Below, one piece after another: positions 1-10,693 of a stretch of DNA of 64,000 bases. Made by a program: the position numbers and the translations under genes. The notes beneath the pieces are model-generated. The model ran no database searches. It had not been told where the DNA came from and worked only from the letters and a program-made list of their open reading frames with translations. The DNA lies in NCBI RefSeq assembly GCF_943734655.1, contig NC_071354.1, positions 42,943,744 through 43,007,743 of the forward strand, given 5' to 3'. Position 1 is the first letter of the stretch. Every line of letters begins with the position of its first letter. Origin of the DNA: Sabethes cyaneus. Taxonomy: Eukaryota; Arthropoda; Insecta; Diptera; Culicidae.

Positions 1-3000
1 TAAAAATGAGTCTATCGCTTTTAGCTACAACAAGGTAGGACATTTGGTATAATGAGTCTATCACATTCGTGTGCACTATAATCGAAACAAATAACTAGCA
101 AAAGTAAATAATGAAACAATAAAAATTTGTGCGAAATTGTTATATTTATTTAAATACATATCAAATTAACCATAACATCAAATTTATTATGTCGATTCTG
201 TGTTGAAAATGCATCTTTTTCATTAAAATACATTATTCATCCGTGTTCACTAATTTTACTCTACTAGCTTTATCCACTGATATTTTGCGGTTATTTTTGG
301 ACATAATAATTGCTAGTCCAACTTTCGTAGCTGACAAATTGCTACTTCATTCCGTAAAGCGTGTCACTCGTTGTAAAAGAAGGTAAAAATGATTCTTTTT
401 GCCACCAATTTGTTGGACTGGAATTTTAAGTTTCTTACCGCTTGTTCAACATATTTTAAGCTACCTGCACCAGTAATACGGTAACAACGAAGCATTGTTC
501 CTCCGTGGGTCCAATGCGCCCGCAACAGCAGTGGCTTCAGTCAGCCTGCTTTTAGTGCCTTCATTAAAGCTTAACTTTACGATTGACGTCGCAGAGTCGC
601 ACCTTGGCTGGCCTGGTGGCGGGGCAAACGCATGCACAATCTAAATTAGGGATAGGTCGGGTCGAAAACAAAGCCAGTGACTGTCCGCGAAACGATCACC
701 AACCGAAAAGGGGATCGTTCGTGTAGGGAAAATAACAATGCGAGACATTCATTACAGCCATTGTTTAACAACAAGATTAATGAGGGGAAATGGACGATTA
801 AGAAATCGTTTCCGAAGATATCACGTAATTATACCTAACATCGAGCGGATTTGGACAAAGTCGAGGCGCGGGCGCTCGCTGATCGCCATGCACTTTCTTT
901 AGCCAAAACTATAGCCGCTGGCGTCGGTAACAAGAACACGGTCCACTAAAAATGTGTCCGACGAAACAATTGTTTGCCCCACTGTAGAGTGATCAACGGT
1001 AAAAGTTTTGTCTACCTCAGTTTAGTTTAATGTTTTTTGGAAAAGCAACTCTGCGCCACCCTACCTACGCTCAGAAAAAAAATTGCTCGTCACGCAACGC
1101 ACCCACCCCGCAGAGCAGGCAAGTTTGTTGTAACATTTGCGGGCCTGCTCCCCGGGTGGTGTCAATCCGCTGTAAATGAAGTGGCAATTATTCAGCCGGA
1201 CTATCTGTGGCAGATCAAAGTTAGTCGCGATTCTCCTCGGAGAGTTTTTCATTTCAGTTTACCGTCCCCCTCCCCCGGGCGTGTAGGTAGCCTAGTAGCA
1301 ATTAGTCAATTTGGAGAAACGGGTGATTTACACCGGACAATTGTGTTCCGCGCCTAGTGGCCGGCCTAGCGGAGGTTGCTTCGTACTCGTCGCTCGTGAG
1401 CGCTGTCATGATTTAGATCGAGCTGATATGCAAAGTTTTTAGTTTATTGTAACAATTTGTCATTTTGTTACACGCTCGTTTCGCTAACCGTGTTCGAGTC
1501 TCCGAGACAGGTCACATTTTTCATGTTGAACGTCATCACCGAACTGGAATTGCCGTCACAATAGAAACTTGGAAAATCATTGGGTAATAATAAACCACGT
1601 ACTTTACTGTTTACAGTGTACAGAAAATGTTAAATGTAAGTTGTTAAAAATTTTGGTTTTTTATAAATATCCAAATAAGCGTTTCTCCATCAATTAGTTA
1701 GAAGTTTCCATACTTTAAAATTGGAAAGCAAATAACAGAACAGCTGGCGAAATGGAATTTTCGTGCTCGTCAATAATGGTAAAGAGCGAACCAACTAATA
1801 ATTATGTTAAATTTTGTTATTGTTTATTCAAATTATCAGTAGGAAATGGTGCGATAATTATATAGTAACGAGAAATGCAAAATTTGATCAATTCAAAATA
1901 AATTCAAACCAAATGGAATAACTTTAAACTTCTAGCCGAACCAGGCCATCCACACTCTGACTTCTGGTAAAACACAATTTTCGGGGTGCCACTATAATAC
2001 CGAAACGCACCTTAATTTACCTTCTCATAATTGTATTCCGCAGTGGGATCATTCGACCAGGCTCGGTTCGTGACGTTTAATCATGGTAATTAGGTTGGTT
2101 GCAATGCGCTTCGTGCCGGGCAGCCGCAGATGACCCTCATTCATATGCTTCCCTCATGATTCTTGCTTTTTGATATTGAACGAACGATGATAAGTGAATA
2201 TATTATCTAATATAATCTAGATAAACGAAAGTTGTTGGGCCGAAGGAATATGCTGTAAATTAGTATGTTTGCATGCACATTAGGCTTGCTACTGTTGATA
2301 CAAGGGTTTTTGAATGACGGTGATGGAAGATATTACAGAAAGCATTGCTTTTGTTCAGTTGGTTTTATGTTGTCTCATGGGACAAATTTTTAATACATAT
2401 TTTACTCAGTGATAAACGTGGATCATACCAGCTCTAAACCTGTAGTAAATTAATTCCTCAATTCTCTTGTAGTCTTATTTGCATTTTACCGATCTAAAAC
2501 TGGACCTGAGAGTGGGGTACTAACCTTCCAGAACCATGGGTAGGGTAGTGGATCCATTTTTACGCAACTAATTTACTTATCGCTTTTATCTCATCACACC
2601 GGTCGATTAGATAAAAATTTCAAAATTCTAGGTTGCACCCTGAGGATTTACATTAAACTTCATTAAGAAGTTGAGACACGTGTCCAGGCCTGGCCAACCT
2701 AGCGGACTGCAATCTACAATTGAAATTGGACCTCAAATTGATCTTTAATTTCGAAAAAAAATTGGAAAATTGTTCACAGCTTCATAACTGAGTATTCTAT
2801 CATGGCCGTTCGATAGTTTGTGGCGCAACGTGGAGCACCGGCACCAGTTCCATACAGATAACGCAACAAATTGTTAAACAATTCACTCGTATTAACCTTC
2901 ACCAGTTCTCGCACCAGCTGGAAATTTATTCACTCAGATGGAGCTTGGGAGAGGCTAGTTTGATTTGTAAAGGTGGCTATAAGATCGATTCTTGATGCCC

Positions 3001-3178
3001 GGCATAATCATACAATGAAACCCTAGAAATGATTATGAAAGAACCCGGAGCAATGATTTACTGTCGTGCGCTTACATACAGGATGTTAGGTAGCTTAGTG
3101 CAGATATTTCAGGGGGTGATAGAGGATCATATTTGAAGAAAAAATCCTTCTACGCATATGGTCAAATCTCAAACGTTA
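1..3178. other. intergenic or intronic DNA, no gene seen
   Basis: No frame here resembles a known protein. Short open frames such as 1037-1357 (+) have no domain, signal peptide or low-complexity signature of a real gene. About 480-1500 is more GC-rich than the surrounding DNA and looks like unique sequence. The rest is AT-rich. I found no tRNA, repeat pair or terminal inverted repeat in this stretch. Confidence 0.6.
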
Positions 3179-3412
3179 CAGAGTTATTATACTTTTTTAG
3201 TTTTCGGTTTGGTTTACCTTAAATTAGTTCTGGAACAAAAACTGTGCTAGCTAGCTCAATTCTGTTACTTTCGTTCGAAAGCTGAGAAAATTTTTATTGA
3301 AAACAGATCTTAAATTTCCTACTTCATAAGATTGAGTAACTTTTTAGAAGCAAAAAGCTTTGAAATAAGTGTTTCTCAAGGCATTTTTATCGAATTTCTC
3401 CTAAAAATTATT
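3179..3412 (+). repeat. Left terminal repeat of a Tc1-like element
   Basis: A block of about 235 bp starting CAGAGTTATTA and preceded by TA (3177-3178) recurs at 33351-33584 at roughly 85-90% identity by eye, also preceded by TA. The two copies are in the same orientation today. Tc1/mariner elements insert at TA, and several have TIRs over 200 bp. Direct orientation would be wrong for a TIR pair, but becomes inverted if 5579-34136 is flipped back (see findings). I infer this is one end of a Tc1-like transposon whose other end now lies at 33351. Confidence 0.6.
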
Positions 3413-3893
3413 CGGAAGGACTCGAGGACATTCACCTCTGGTACAGCTTCGCTAATTGTGTAACAAAGACAGCAGGAGCATGGTTGTAGATTTTATGATC
3501 GTCGGCTACCTAATACAAGTAAGTGAACACAAATCAGAAAGTGTTAATTTTATTGCACAATCATTTTAATTCAGGGACGTCTCCCAAGTAACAATTCCAA
3601 GTTTTATTACGTTCGTATAGCGGTTTTCATGACCAATTTCATAAAACCGCTAATAAAACTATGAGCTCCACCAGAACTTTCTGATGACCGCTATAAAACT
3701 GCCTTCTGACCAAGTGGCCCACGCCTCAGAATGTTTTCATAACCGCTATAAGAATCAGGCTATAAACTCAAGTAGTCGTATCACGCTCTGCTAAAAGCAG
3801 CAATAAAACCGATTAAGCTTTCGCTACTTGACAGCCATCGCCATAATTTAAAAAAGCTTTTCGCTTTTTGCTTTTCGCTTTACTAGCAAACGC

Positions 3894-4077
3894 TAGAGTG
3901 ACTATATACAGAGTGGCGACAAGTCATCCCAAATGTATGCAATGCGGGTTTTCCAAGGTTTTTCTTTCTCTTTCCTGCATACGTGTTGGGTAGGTCGCCT
4001 GCTCGATTGGAATGACACTGACAGATAATTATCATTCCAATTTTGACATTGTCGCCACTCTATATATAGTCACTCTA
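3894..4077. mobile_element. hAT-type MITE, 184 bp, inside MITE copy 1
   Basis: The element starts TAGAGTGACTATATA and ends in its reverse complement; the TIRs run about 29 bp with one mismatch and include AGAGTGGCGACAA. It is flanked by the perfect 8-bp duplication GCAAACGC (3886-3893 and 4078-4085). The homologous site in copy 2 (near 34970) has the sequence once, without the insert, so the boundaries are proven by an empty site. An 8-bp duplication points to the hAT superfamily. It has no coding capacity. Confidence 0.88.
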
Positions 4078-4485
4078 GCAAACGCAAGATAAGTTCGGTA
4101 GCTTTGTCAACTTGAAAATATATCCGTGAGCAGAAAAGTTTCAGTTTTACTGACAGATCATTCTGAACGATTTGGTTTATAGCGAACAGAATAAAATAGC
4201 CCATAGAATATTTATTAATTTTAAGCAATTTCGTTGGTTTGCACTATGTGCGCATTTAATTTCATCGTGCATTTTGATATGATAGGTCGATAAAATCAGC
4301 GCGCCACTGAAATTTTGCAATTTTCGAAAACTGGTTGTTTTAACAAATTGAAAATATTCAGTTAGTCAATCTCAATTTCTAGCAAAATCATTTTAGTTGC
4401 TTCCTCTGACAGGAAAACCGATTGATAATGACCTTCTTTATGCAAAATACTTTGCTTTGATGAATTGTTGTTTGTCAGCTAAAAC

Positions 4486-5143
4486 CAACCCGGTAACAAT
4501 GTGACAGCTCTCATATAAATCAAACGTACCTAAAACTGCTGGTTCATGGTTCACGACAGATATTTGAAAGCGGCGTAAAAATAAAAGAAAGAGCTTATTA
4601 TCGTTTTTTTGGCAAAAAAATCTCTTGTGCATATAAGAACTGAATTAGTTTATTATTTCAATGGAGCATTTTACGAACTGACAAAATTATGCCAAGTACC
4701 AAAACGTTTCCGTGCGGATACCAAATCAAGTACCAAAACGCGGATACCGGATCAAGTACCAAAACGTTTCCAAACAGCGGATAACTTTCAATGAAAAACG
4801 CAATATTTGAATACTTTAGAGCAAACAACTCGTACACAAGAGTAACAATCTTGTAATAAATACCGCTTTTTATCTTGTAAAAAATTAATCAAGCAACTCA
4901 CTAAGAATTCATACAGTTTTGCCGAAAACATGAAATAATGCCGAACTAGTCAATACGCACTTTTCGTATCGTTGTCCAGACAGCTTTTTGCGTTCACATT
5001 TAACGTAACAAAAGGGAACATTTCCTTTGGAAATCGAAGGTGCGTCAATTTTGACCGGCACGTAAAAACGATCGTCGCGACATTTTTGACACTGGCGGGT
5101 GTTATGGGAAACTGTTAATAACTGTCACTTTGTTACGGGGTAG
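4486..5143. mobile_element. Non-autonomous 658-bp DNA transposon inside MITE copy 1
   Basis: The termini are CAACCCGGTAAC and CTACCCCGTAAC (on the opposite strand), with a 22-bp TIR containing three mismatches and ending GTGACAG. The flanks are the perfect 8-bp duplication GCTAAAAC (4478-4485 and 5144-5151). Copy 2 has the empty site near 34570. The 8-bp duplication fits hAT or P-type elements. Inside, at about 4693-4770, the motif AAGTACCAAAACG occurs three times. The frame 4609-4794 (+) spans this repeat and is not a credible gene. Confidence 0.85.
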
Positions 5144-5578
5144 GCTAAAACAAAATACTACAATATGGCAATATGGCTTCGCATAAAAAAATGATTTTGG
5201 TGTTGAACTTTGGTATTCTTCATAATAGCAGCAAAAAAACTGTTTGGTTAGGGTGTTACCATTTTAATAGCTCTATAAAACTAACAGATTTATTGCGGTT
5301 TGACAAGTAACCGTGATAAGATCAATTTTGATTGGTGCGCCATTTTTTAGGAGACGTGCTGCAGCCAACAAGTTTTAACATGGTAATATAAGCAACCACA
5401 ATAAATTCGCTTTATTAACAGTTTTATTATGGTTTTCTAGCTAGCTATAAGTGTGTTTGGACTCGTATCCTCTTGGTATTGCGCAATACCACCATAAATC
5501 CAGTGGTAATGATTCATACCGCAATAAAACCTTTATAAAATTCAAGTAAAACCAAGTGGCTTTGAATTGTTACTTGGG

Positions 5579-5963
5579 GAACTTGGTTAACACCCGATCA
5601 TATAGCTTTCGAGCACGGATTTTGGCCACACTATTCTGTTTTATGGTTCTGGTTTTATGGTTATGGTTTGCCTGTTTGTTAGCTCGATACGACAGCACCG
5701 AGTTTTCTAGCCAAACCACGGTCCGATAGATTGGGATTCCTCTTGATAGTCTTCAGAATCTTACCACGCAGTTTTCAGACGACAGTTCCATTCCAATGAT
5801 TAGCTAGAGGCCTCCGAATCGTCGTCAATGTTTCCTCATACCATTTGATAACGCACCATTCGGTATTTCTGGGCACCATAGGCTGTTTAGCTAGCCTAGA
5901 TGCAGACCACAATGAATTTTCATAATAACTATGCACAATTTTTTCCCTTCTCTCGGCTTCCAT
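5579..5963 (-). pseudogene. mariner-like transposase, N-terminal part
   Basis: Reading the minus strand from ATG at 5963, the frame begins MEAERREKIVHSYYENS and continues with a helix-turn-helix-like stretch (SASRLAKQ) and KWYEETLTTIRRPLANH. After an in-frame stop near 5775 the similarity goes on in shifted frames as KLRGKILKTIKRNPNLSDR and KQNSVAKIRARKLYDRVLTKF. These are hallmarks of the paired-type DNA-binding domain and linker of a mariner-family transposase, judged from memory of the family. The similarity stops exactly where MITE copy 1 begins at 5578. The missing catalytic part starts exactly at the outer edge of MITE copy 2 (35274). It is a dead relic with at least one stop and two frameshifts. 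Confidence 0.75.
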
Positions 5964-6169
5964 GTTTCTTGCTTACAAAATACAGTCGTTTCGCGGAATG
6001 TCAAATATACATAGGTGAAGCTAACAAAATTTCCGACACGTGGGCGCCAAGAACTTCCAAATCCGTCCACCAAGAGCACCACAATATGAGCAAAAGTTTG
6101 TTCCAATTCTAAATGAAGCAAGGTTTTGCATATTTTTTTGTCATAAAGATTGTACTCAAAAAATATGTA

Positions 6170-6665
6170 GCAAGGTTTCGTAGGGAATTATCAGGCGGGT
6201 TTCATGGGGGCTCGCGCAACTACGGACCAAATTTTTACTATCCGACAGATCTTGCAGAAATGTCGGGAGTACAACGTGCCCACGCATCACATCTTTATTG
6301 ATTTCAAAGCAGCACACGATACAGTCGATCGAGACAAGCTATGGCAGATAATGCACGAATACGGGTTTCCGGACAAACTGACGCGACTGATCAGAGCTAC
6401 ATTGGATCGAGAGATGTGTTTCGTACGCATCTCTGGGACACTCTCGAGTCCCTTCGAGAGGCGGCGAGGGTTGAGACAAGGTGACGGTCTATCCTGCATG
6501 CTGTTTAACATCGCTCTTGAGGGGGTGATCCGACGAGCGGGCATCGAAACGAGAGGCACGATTTTTACCAAGAGTAGTCAACTTCTAGGCTTTGCAGATG
6601 ACTTCGATATCATAGCCAGGAACTTTGCGACGGCGGAGGCAATCTACGCCAAAGGTTACCAAAAT
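6170..6665 (+). pseudogene. RTE-type LINE reverse transcriptase fragment
   Basis: About 155 codons of reverse transcriptase are open from roughly 6176. Visible motifs in order are YQAGF, TTDQIFTIRQILQK, HHIFIDFKAAHDTVDR (catalytic Asp in FIDFKAA), RRGLRQGDGLSCMLFNIALE, and GFADDFDII (the FADD box; 6590-6605). The frame ends after AEAIYAK. The endonuclease, the upstream part of the polymerase and the C-terminal tail are absent, so the fragment is truncated at both ends. The ATG at 6204 is internal and not a true start. The QIFTIRQILQK block and the tail of sister copies suggest the RTE clade. Other copies lie at 15000-16180, 46400-46690 and 46870-47915. Confidence 0.8.
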
Positions 6666-6960
6666 TTTTTTCTTTAAGTGGGATTTTCTTCAAACTTTCT
6701 AGGAATAAAATAGCATTATTGTTAGCTTTCTGTTTAATTGTTTTATTGGGTCTTCGTTTGGTACCCGAATGCCCGCGCCGCGCGCTGCCCATGGCGGTTT
6801 TCAGCAGTAGTGATACCGACTCCATTTTATATTTTTCCACCAGCGTGCCCAGACATAAACAGAAGGCGGGGCATCTGCCCAGCTTTCAGAAACAAGCTTT
6901 GGTTCCGGACGTGAAATTGTCCGCGAAGTTGGACGCAAAGTTTTACCACAGAGGTTTTAC
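6666..6960. other. unassigned DNA after the RTE fragment
   Basis: Open frames at 6610-6840 (-) and 6719-6970 (+) overlap on opposite strands and show no domain. Nothing else is recognised. Confidence 0.4.
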
Positions 6961-7160
6961 TTTAAACTAAAAATGAAACAGTCCAGCTTGCAATTTTATT
7001 AGGAATTGAAATTAAAATTCAATTCGGAATCGGTTTTGAAATACATATATGAAGTTGAACCTGATATTTGAAATTGAGGATAAATTGGGTTTAGTTTAGA
7101 CTAAAAATTGGACTTGTCCAATTGGTTTTGAAATTGGACTTGTCAAACCAAACCAAACGG
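6961..7160 (+). repeat. degenerate GGACTTGAAATT-type repeat
   Basis: Variants of TTGAAATTGGACTTG recur every 10-20 bp without a fixed period (for example near 7010, 7060, 7110 and 7135). The same sequence style occurs at 29941-30300, on the minus strand at 38192-38340, and at 59215-59330. Confidence 0.5.
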
Positions 7161-7315
7161 GAAATTTCTCAAATTGTCAAAATATTTTTAGTTTTCTTGA
7201 TAAAGTTCAATTAAAATTATCGAAACGACAGAGTATTAGAAGTAAAACGTTGTTTTAGCTGCTATTAAATGACTGAAAAGCCGAAAAACCATCTCAATTA
7301 GAAGTGTGCGCCGGT

Positions 7316-7425
7316 CAGATTATCGGCGGCGGCCGCGCAGGGATAATTTTTATTCAGCGGCGGCGGTGTCGCCGTTTGTTACTATCGGCGGCGGCGGCAG
7401 CGTGCATCGGCGTGCGAGTATTTTA
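7316..7425. repeat. CGG-rich block
   Basis: Three runs of GGCGGCGG, two of them preceded by AT, lie within about 90 bp of AT-rich DNA. They may be part of a repeat element end, but no partner was found. Confidence 0.45.
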
Positions 7426-9866
7426 CACCGTTAAATTACCGCATTTCGTATAAGTTTAAGCAAAATCTTTTTAAAAATCGAACTAAAGTTGACAAGTAAA
7501 ACAAATCGTAATAATGCTTATTTTTTATTTGTATGTTTGCGAATACGCGATATGGTAGACACTAGTGTACGTAAAAGGCAGAGAAGATTGGGATACGCAC
7601 ATCATCTTTCGATTTTATGCCATAGATATGAACGTCCGATTGCTATGGGTCGCATTTAAATTTCAGTTTTCTGCCAATGTGTTTTTTTAGTTAGGGGATA
7701 TTACATGCATTGCGTATAATAGACGGCGCCCAAAACTTGGCGGGTGAAATCGGCAATGTTGTAAATCGAGCAAAAAGTAATGTATGCCCAGTCTCATACG
7801 AGCGAGTATAAGCAGCATCCAGCGCTTATGCAACTGACACAAGCGTACGATAAGCAACCACCGATGCTGCGTGCATACATCCTGCTACCTACTCACTGGC
7901 GAGCGCAAAACCTCGAAATGTCTTTCTGCATAGCCCTCTCACAAAGCCAATAACTAGTGAGAAGCCAACAGCCCGTGCGGGCTAGCGGAATACTAGGATA
8001 TATGAGTACTTATTTTGCATTTTTTCTTTTTTGTTCACCTTACGCCCTCACTTACACACACGGATAAGAATGCGCGCGCTCGCGAGTGATCGGTGTCAGC
8101 TGCTTGGATTGCAATGACAAGCGAGTGCGGCGACTGGGGTCGAAGCTAAAAACACACTCGCAAAAACTTGTAGCAGTGCATAAAAAAAATAGAGCGAGAG
8201 TCCGTAGGAGATACTCATGCCGGCGTGTTCGTTAGAACTAGTACGCGCGTGTGAGAAAATTAGACCACACGAGTGCGGGCTTGCAACACTGGAAATCAGT
8301 ATGGGGGTAAGATCGGTAACCTTATTTTGGCACCAGTCAGTTTACAAGCGCGAAATGAAAAGCAATAATGTCCAATATATCGCTATTGATTATGGTTGGA
8401 TTCGGCTAATCAGTTCCGAAGTTTCTAATTTTCCACTATTAGAGGAACATTACCACTACCTTTTTTTGTTAGGGGGGACTTAGACTACTTTGTCCATTGA
8501 ATTTAATTTTTGTAGTAGTAGTAACTGTAGAAGTAGTTACTTTTGTACCACAACCTTTGGAGCACAGACTAATGTCAGGAAAAGCTATGTTTTAGATATA
8601 TTAACCAACAGAATCGTTTAATTTTGAAATGTATTTAAAGTCAACATCATGGTGCACTATTTTATCATATAGTTCAATTGGAAACTGGTAAATTGAGCAT
8701 TCTAATTGTCTTTAAATACTATCCTCTGACATAACTCCTCCATTACTGGAGCATCTACCCTAGTTCTTTTATAATTGACGAAGGGACGGTAGAAGAAAGT
8801 AATGAAATTTTTAGAGTGAAGAGAAAGTGCGGAACGGTGAGAGAGAGCGAGAGGGGGGGTATTAGTAGCTACACTTAACAAGAGTCGTTGTGACTCCTAC
8901 CTTGTGTCTAATGCTGGAAGGTGGTATTGCCATTTCCATTCGGCCATTCGGTACCAGCCCATTATGAGTGTTCTTTTGAAAAGACATCAATCGAAGGAAT
9001 TGAACAAAATAGGCATAAGTTAGTTATTTGGAAGCTTTTCTCTTATTAATTGCGTCAAATAATTTTTAGTCTACAATCATTTTCGACTCGAAAATAGACG
9101 AAAAAATAGCTGAGAACTTAACTTGTTAGAAAGAGATTGTCAAAGTAAACAAAATGGCGTTTATTGCATCCGAAGTACAGTTTGATTGTTCTGTAAACAT
9201 GACTGAGATGGATTTTTAGAACAACTATAACTTTTGAGGATACAAACAGATACAGTCAATTGACACTTGCTTTTGCAGGTTTTTTGTTGTATTTTTAAAT
9301 AGGAGTTGTTTGATCTGCCACCATTTGCCACCTTGGGAAATATTTAGGCTCAATGAAGTACTATTTTTTACCAAAAAAGCTCAAAATCTCCGAAACTTAA
9401 AAAAATAACATATAATAATGTTATACAGAAACGTTGATTTTAGCAAAATAAACATCTTTCTAGAACACTATGAACACGTAAAAATTGACCAGAATAAGTC
9501 AATGTTTAAAAACTGTTTTAAAGGGTTTGTTCACGAATCACGCTTCATGGATAATTTCCATGAATAGATACAAGTATGCTGTCTCTGATAAAGTTGTTTG
9601 TATTGATATTTACTAAAACTTTGCCGAAAGTATCAGACCTGTATCTCGAATATACGAGAAAATAAATTTCGTATCTCACTTTTAAGGGAATTAATCACCC
9701 AAAGATTTCTTTCACATTAAGGGGCTTGTTATACCAAGAAATGTTCCTAAAGACACTACATGCGAAAAACTTCACGTTTCGGCGCAATATCACACGATTA
9801 CGTATTTCGCTGTTTGAACCACTGTGCGATCGGTTCAGTAGTTTATGACTCTATAAGAAACATACC
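7426..9866. other. intergenic DNA, no gene seen
   Basis: The 7780-8280 part is less AT-rich and contains a GCCCGTGCGGGC palindrome near 7973. The frame 8217-8483 (+) has no recognisable domain. A purine run, GAGAGAGCGAGAGG, lies near 8841. No RNA gene or terminal repeat pair was seen. Confidence 0.5.
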
Positions 9867-9887
9867 GACAGACAGACAGGCAGGCAG
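9867..9887 (+). repeat. GACA/GGCA microsatellite
   Basis: Five tetranucleotide units read GACA GACA GACA GGCA GGCA. They are followed by AAATCCATTTTTATAGG, a context I recall as common in mosquito repeats. The association is from memory only. Confidence 0.6.
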
Positions 9888-9921
9888 AAATCCATTTTTA
9901 TAGGTATAGATTTAAACGGTA

Positions 9922-10693
9922 TCCCCCTAATTAAACAGTTTTTTTGCTGCTATTATGAAGAATACTAAAGTTCAACGCCAAATTTTTTTTTATGCGAGGC
10001 CATATTGCCATATTCTAGTATTTTGTTTTAGCTCGCAAACAAAAATTCATCAAAGCAAAGTGTTTTGTTATTATAAATTGGCTTTCCTGTCACAGGAAGT
10101 TATTATCAATCGGTTTTCCTGTCACAGTCACAGGAAGCAACTAAAATGATTTTGCCAGAAAGTGACATTACCTAACTGAATATATTTATTTTGTTAAAAC
10201 AACCAGTTTTCAAAAATTGCAAAATTTCAATGGCGCGTTGATTTTATCCACCTATCATATCAATCTGCACAATAAAATTTAATGCGCACACCCTAAGGCA
10301 AACGAACTAAGGCTGCTCAAAATTCATTATTTATTCTATGGGATATTTTATTATGGTCGCTCTTAACCAAATCGTTGAAAATGATCTGACAGTGAAACTT
10401 TAACTTTTCTGCCCACGGATATATTTTCAAGTTGACAAAGCTGGCTGAGCAGCGAAAGCTTAATTGGTTTTATTACTGCTTTCAGCAGAGCGTGATTAGA
10501 CTACTTGAGTTTATAACCTGATTCTGGTATTTGTTATGAAAACATTCTGAGGAGTGGACCACTTGATTAGAAAGCAGTTTTATAGCGGCCATCAGAAAGT
10601 TCTGGTGGAGCTCACAGTTTTGTTAGCGGTTTTGTGAAATTGGTCATGAAAACCACTATACGACCGTAATTAAACCTGGAATTGTTACTCGGG
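9922..10693 (+). mobile_element. MITE copy 3, truncated
   Basis: This matches copy 2 (34137-35273) in the same orientation from about its base 320 to its right end, including the GAATTGTTACT terminus (here followed by CGGG rather than TGGG). The left third is missing, so the start at about 9922 is where similarity begins. Small indels, such as a repeated CTGTCACAG near 10087-10130, show it is older or more damaged than copies 1 and 2. Confidence 0.8.

Larger units (their letters stand above)
3593..5578 (-). mobile_element. MITE copy 1 (CCCAAGTAACAATTC termini), with two nested insertions
   Basis: Both ends carry the 15-bp inverted terminus CCCAAGTAACAATTC. The body matches 34137-35273 in opposite orientation along its whole length, apart from two insertions at 3894-4077 and 4486-5143. 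Without those and their duplicated target bases the copy is about 1.13 kb, the same size as copy 2. No transposase frame is seen, so it is non-autonomous. The bases flanking it now (CT left, GA right) are not a direct repeat. Strand is given relative to copy 2. Related truncated copies lie at 9922-10693 and 29226-29928. The superfamily is unassigned. Confidence 0.85.

Noticed and set aside
3593..5578. Helitron origin for the MITE
   Set aside because: It has inverted, not asymmetric, ends and shows no TC/CTRR termini; 2-bp duplications appear after correcting the inversion.
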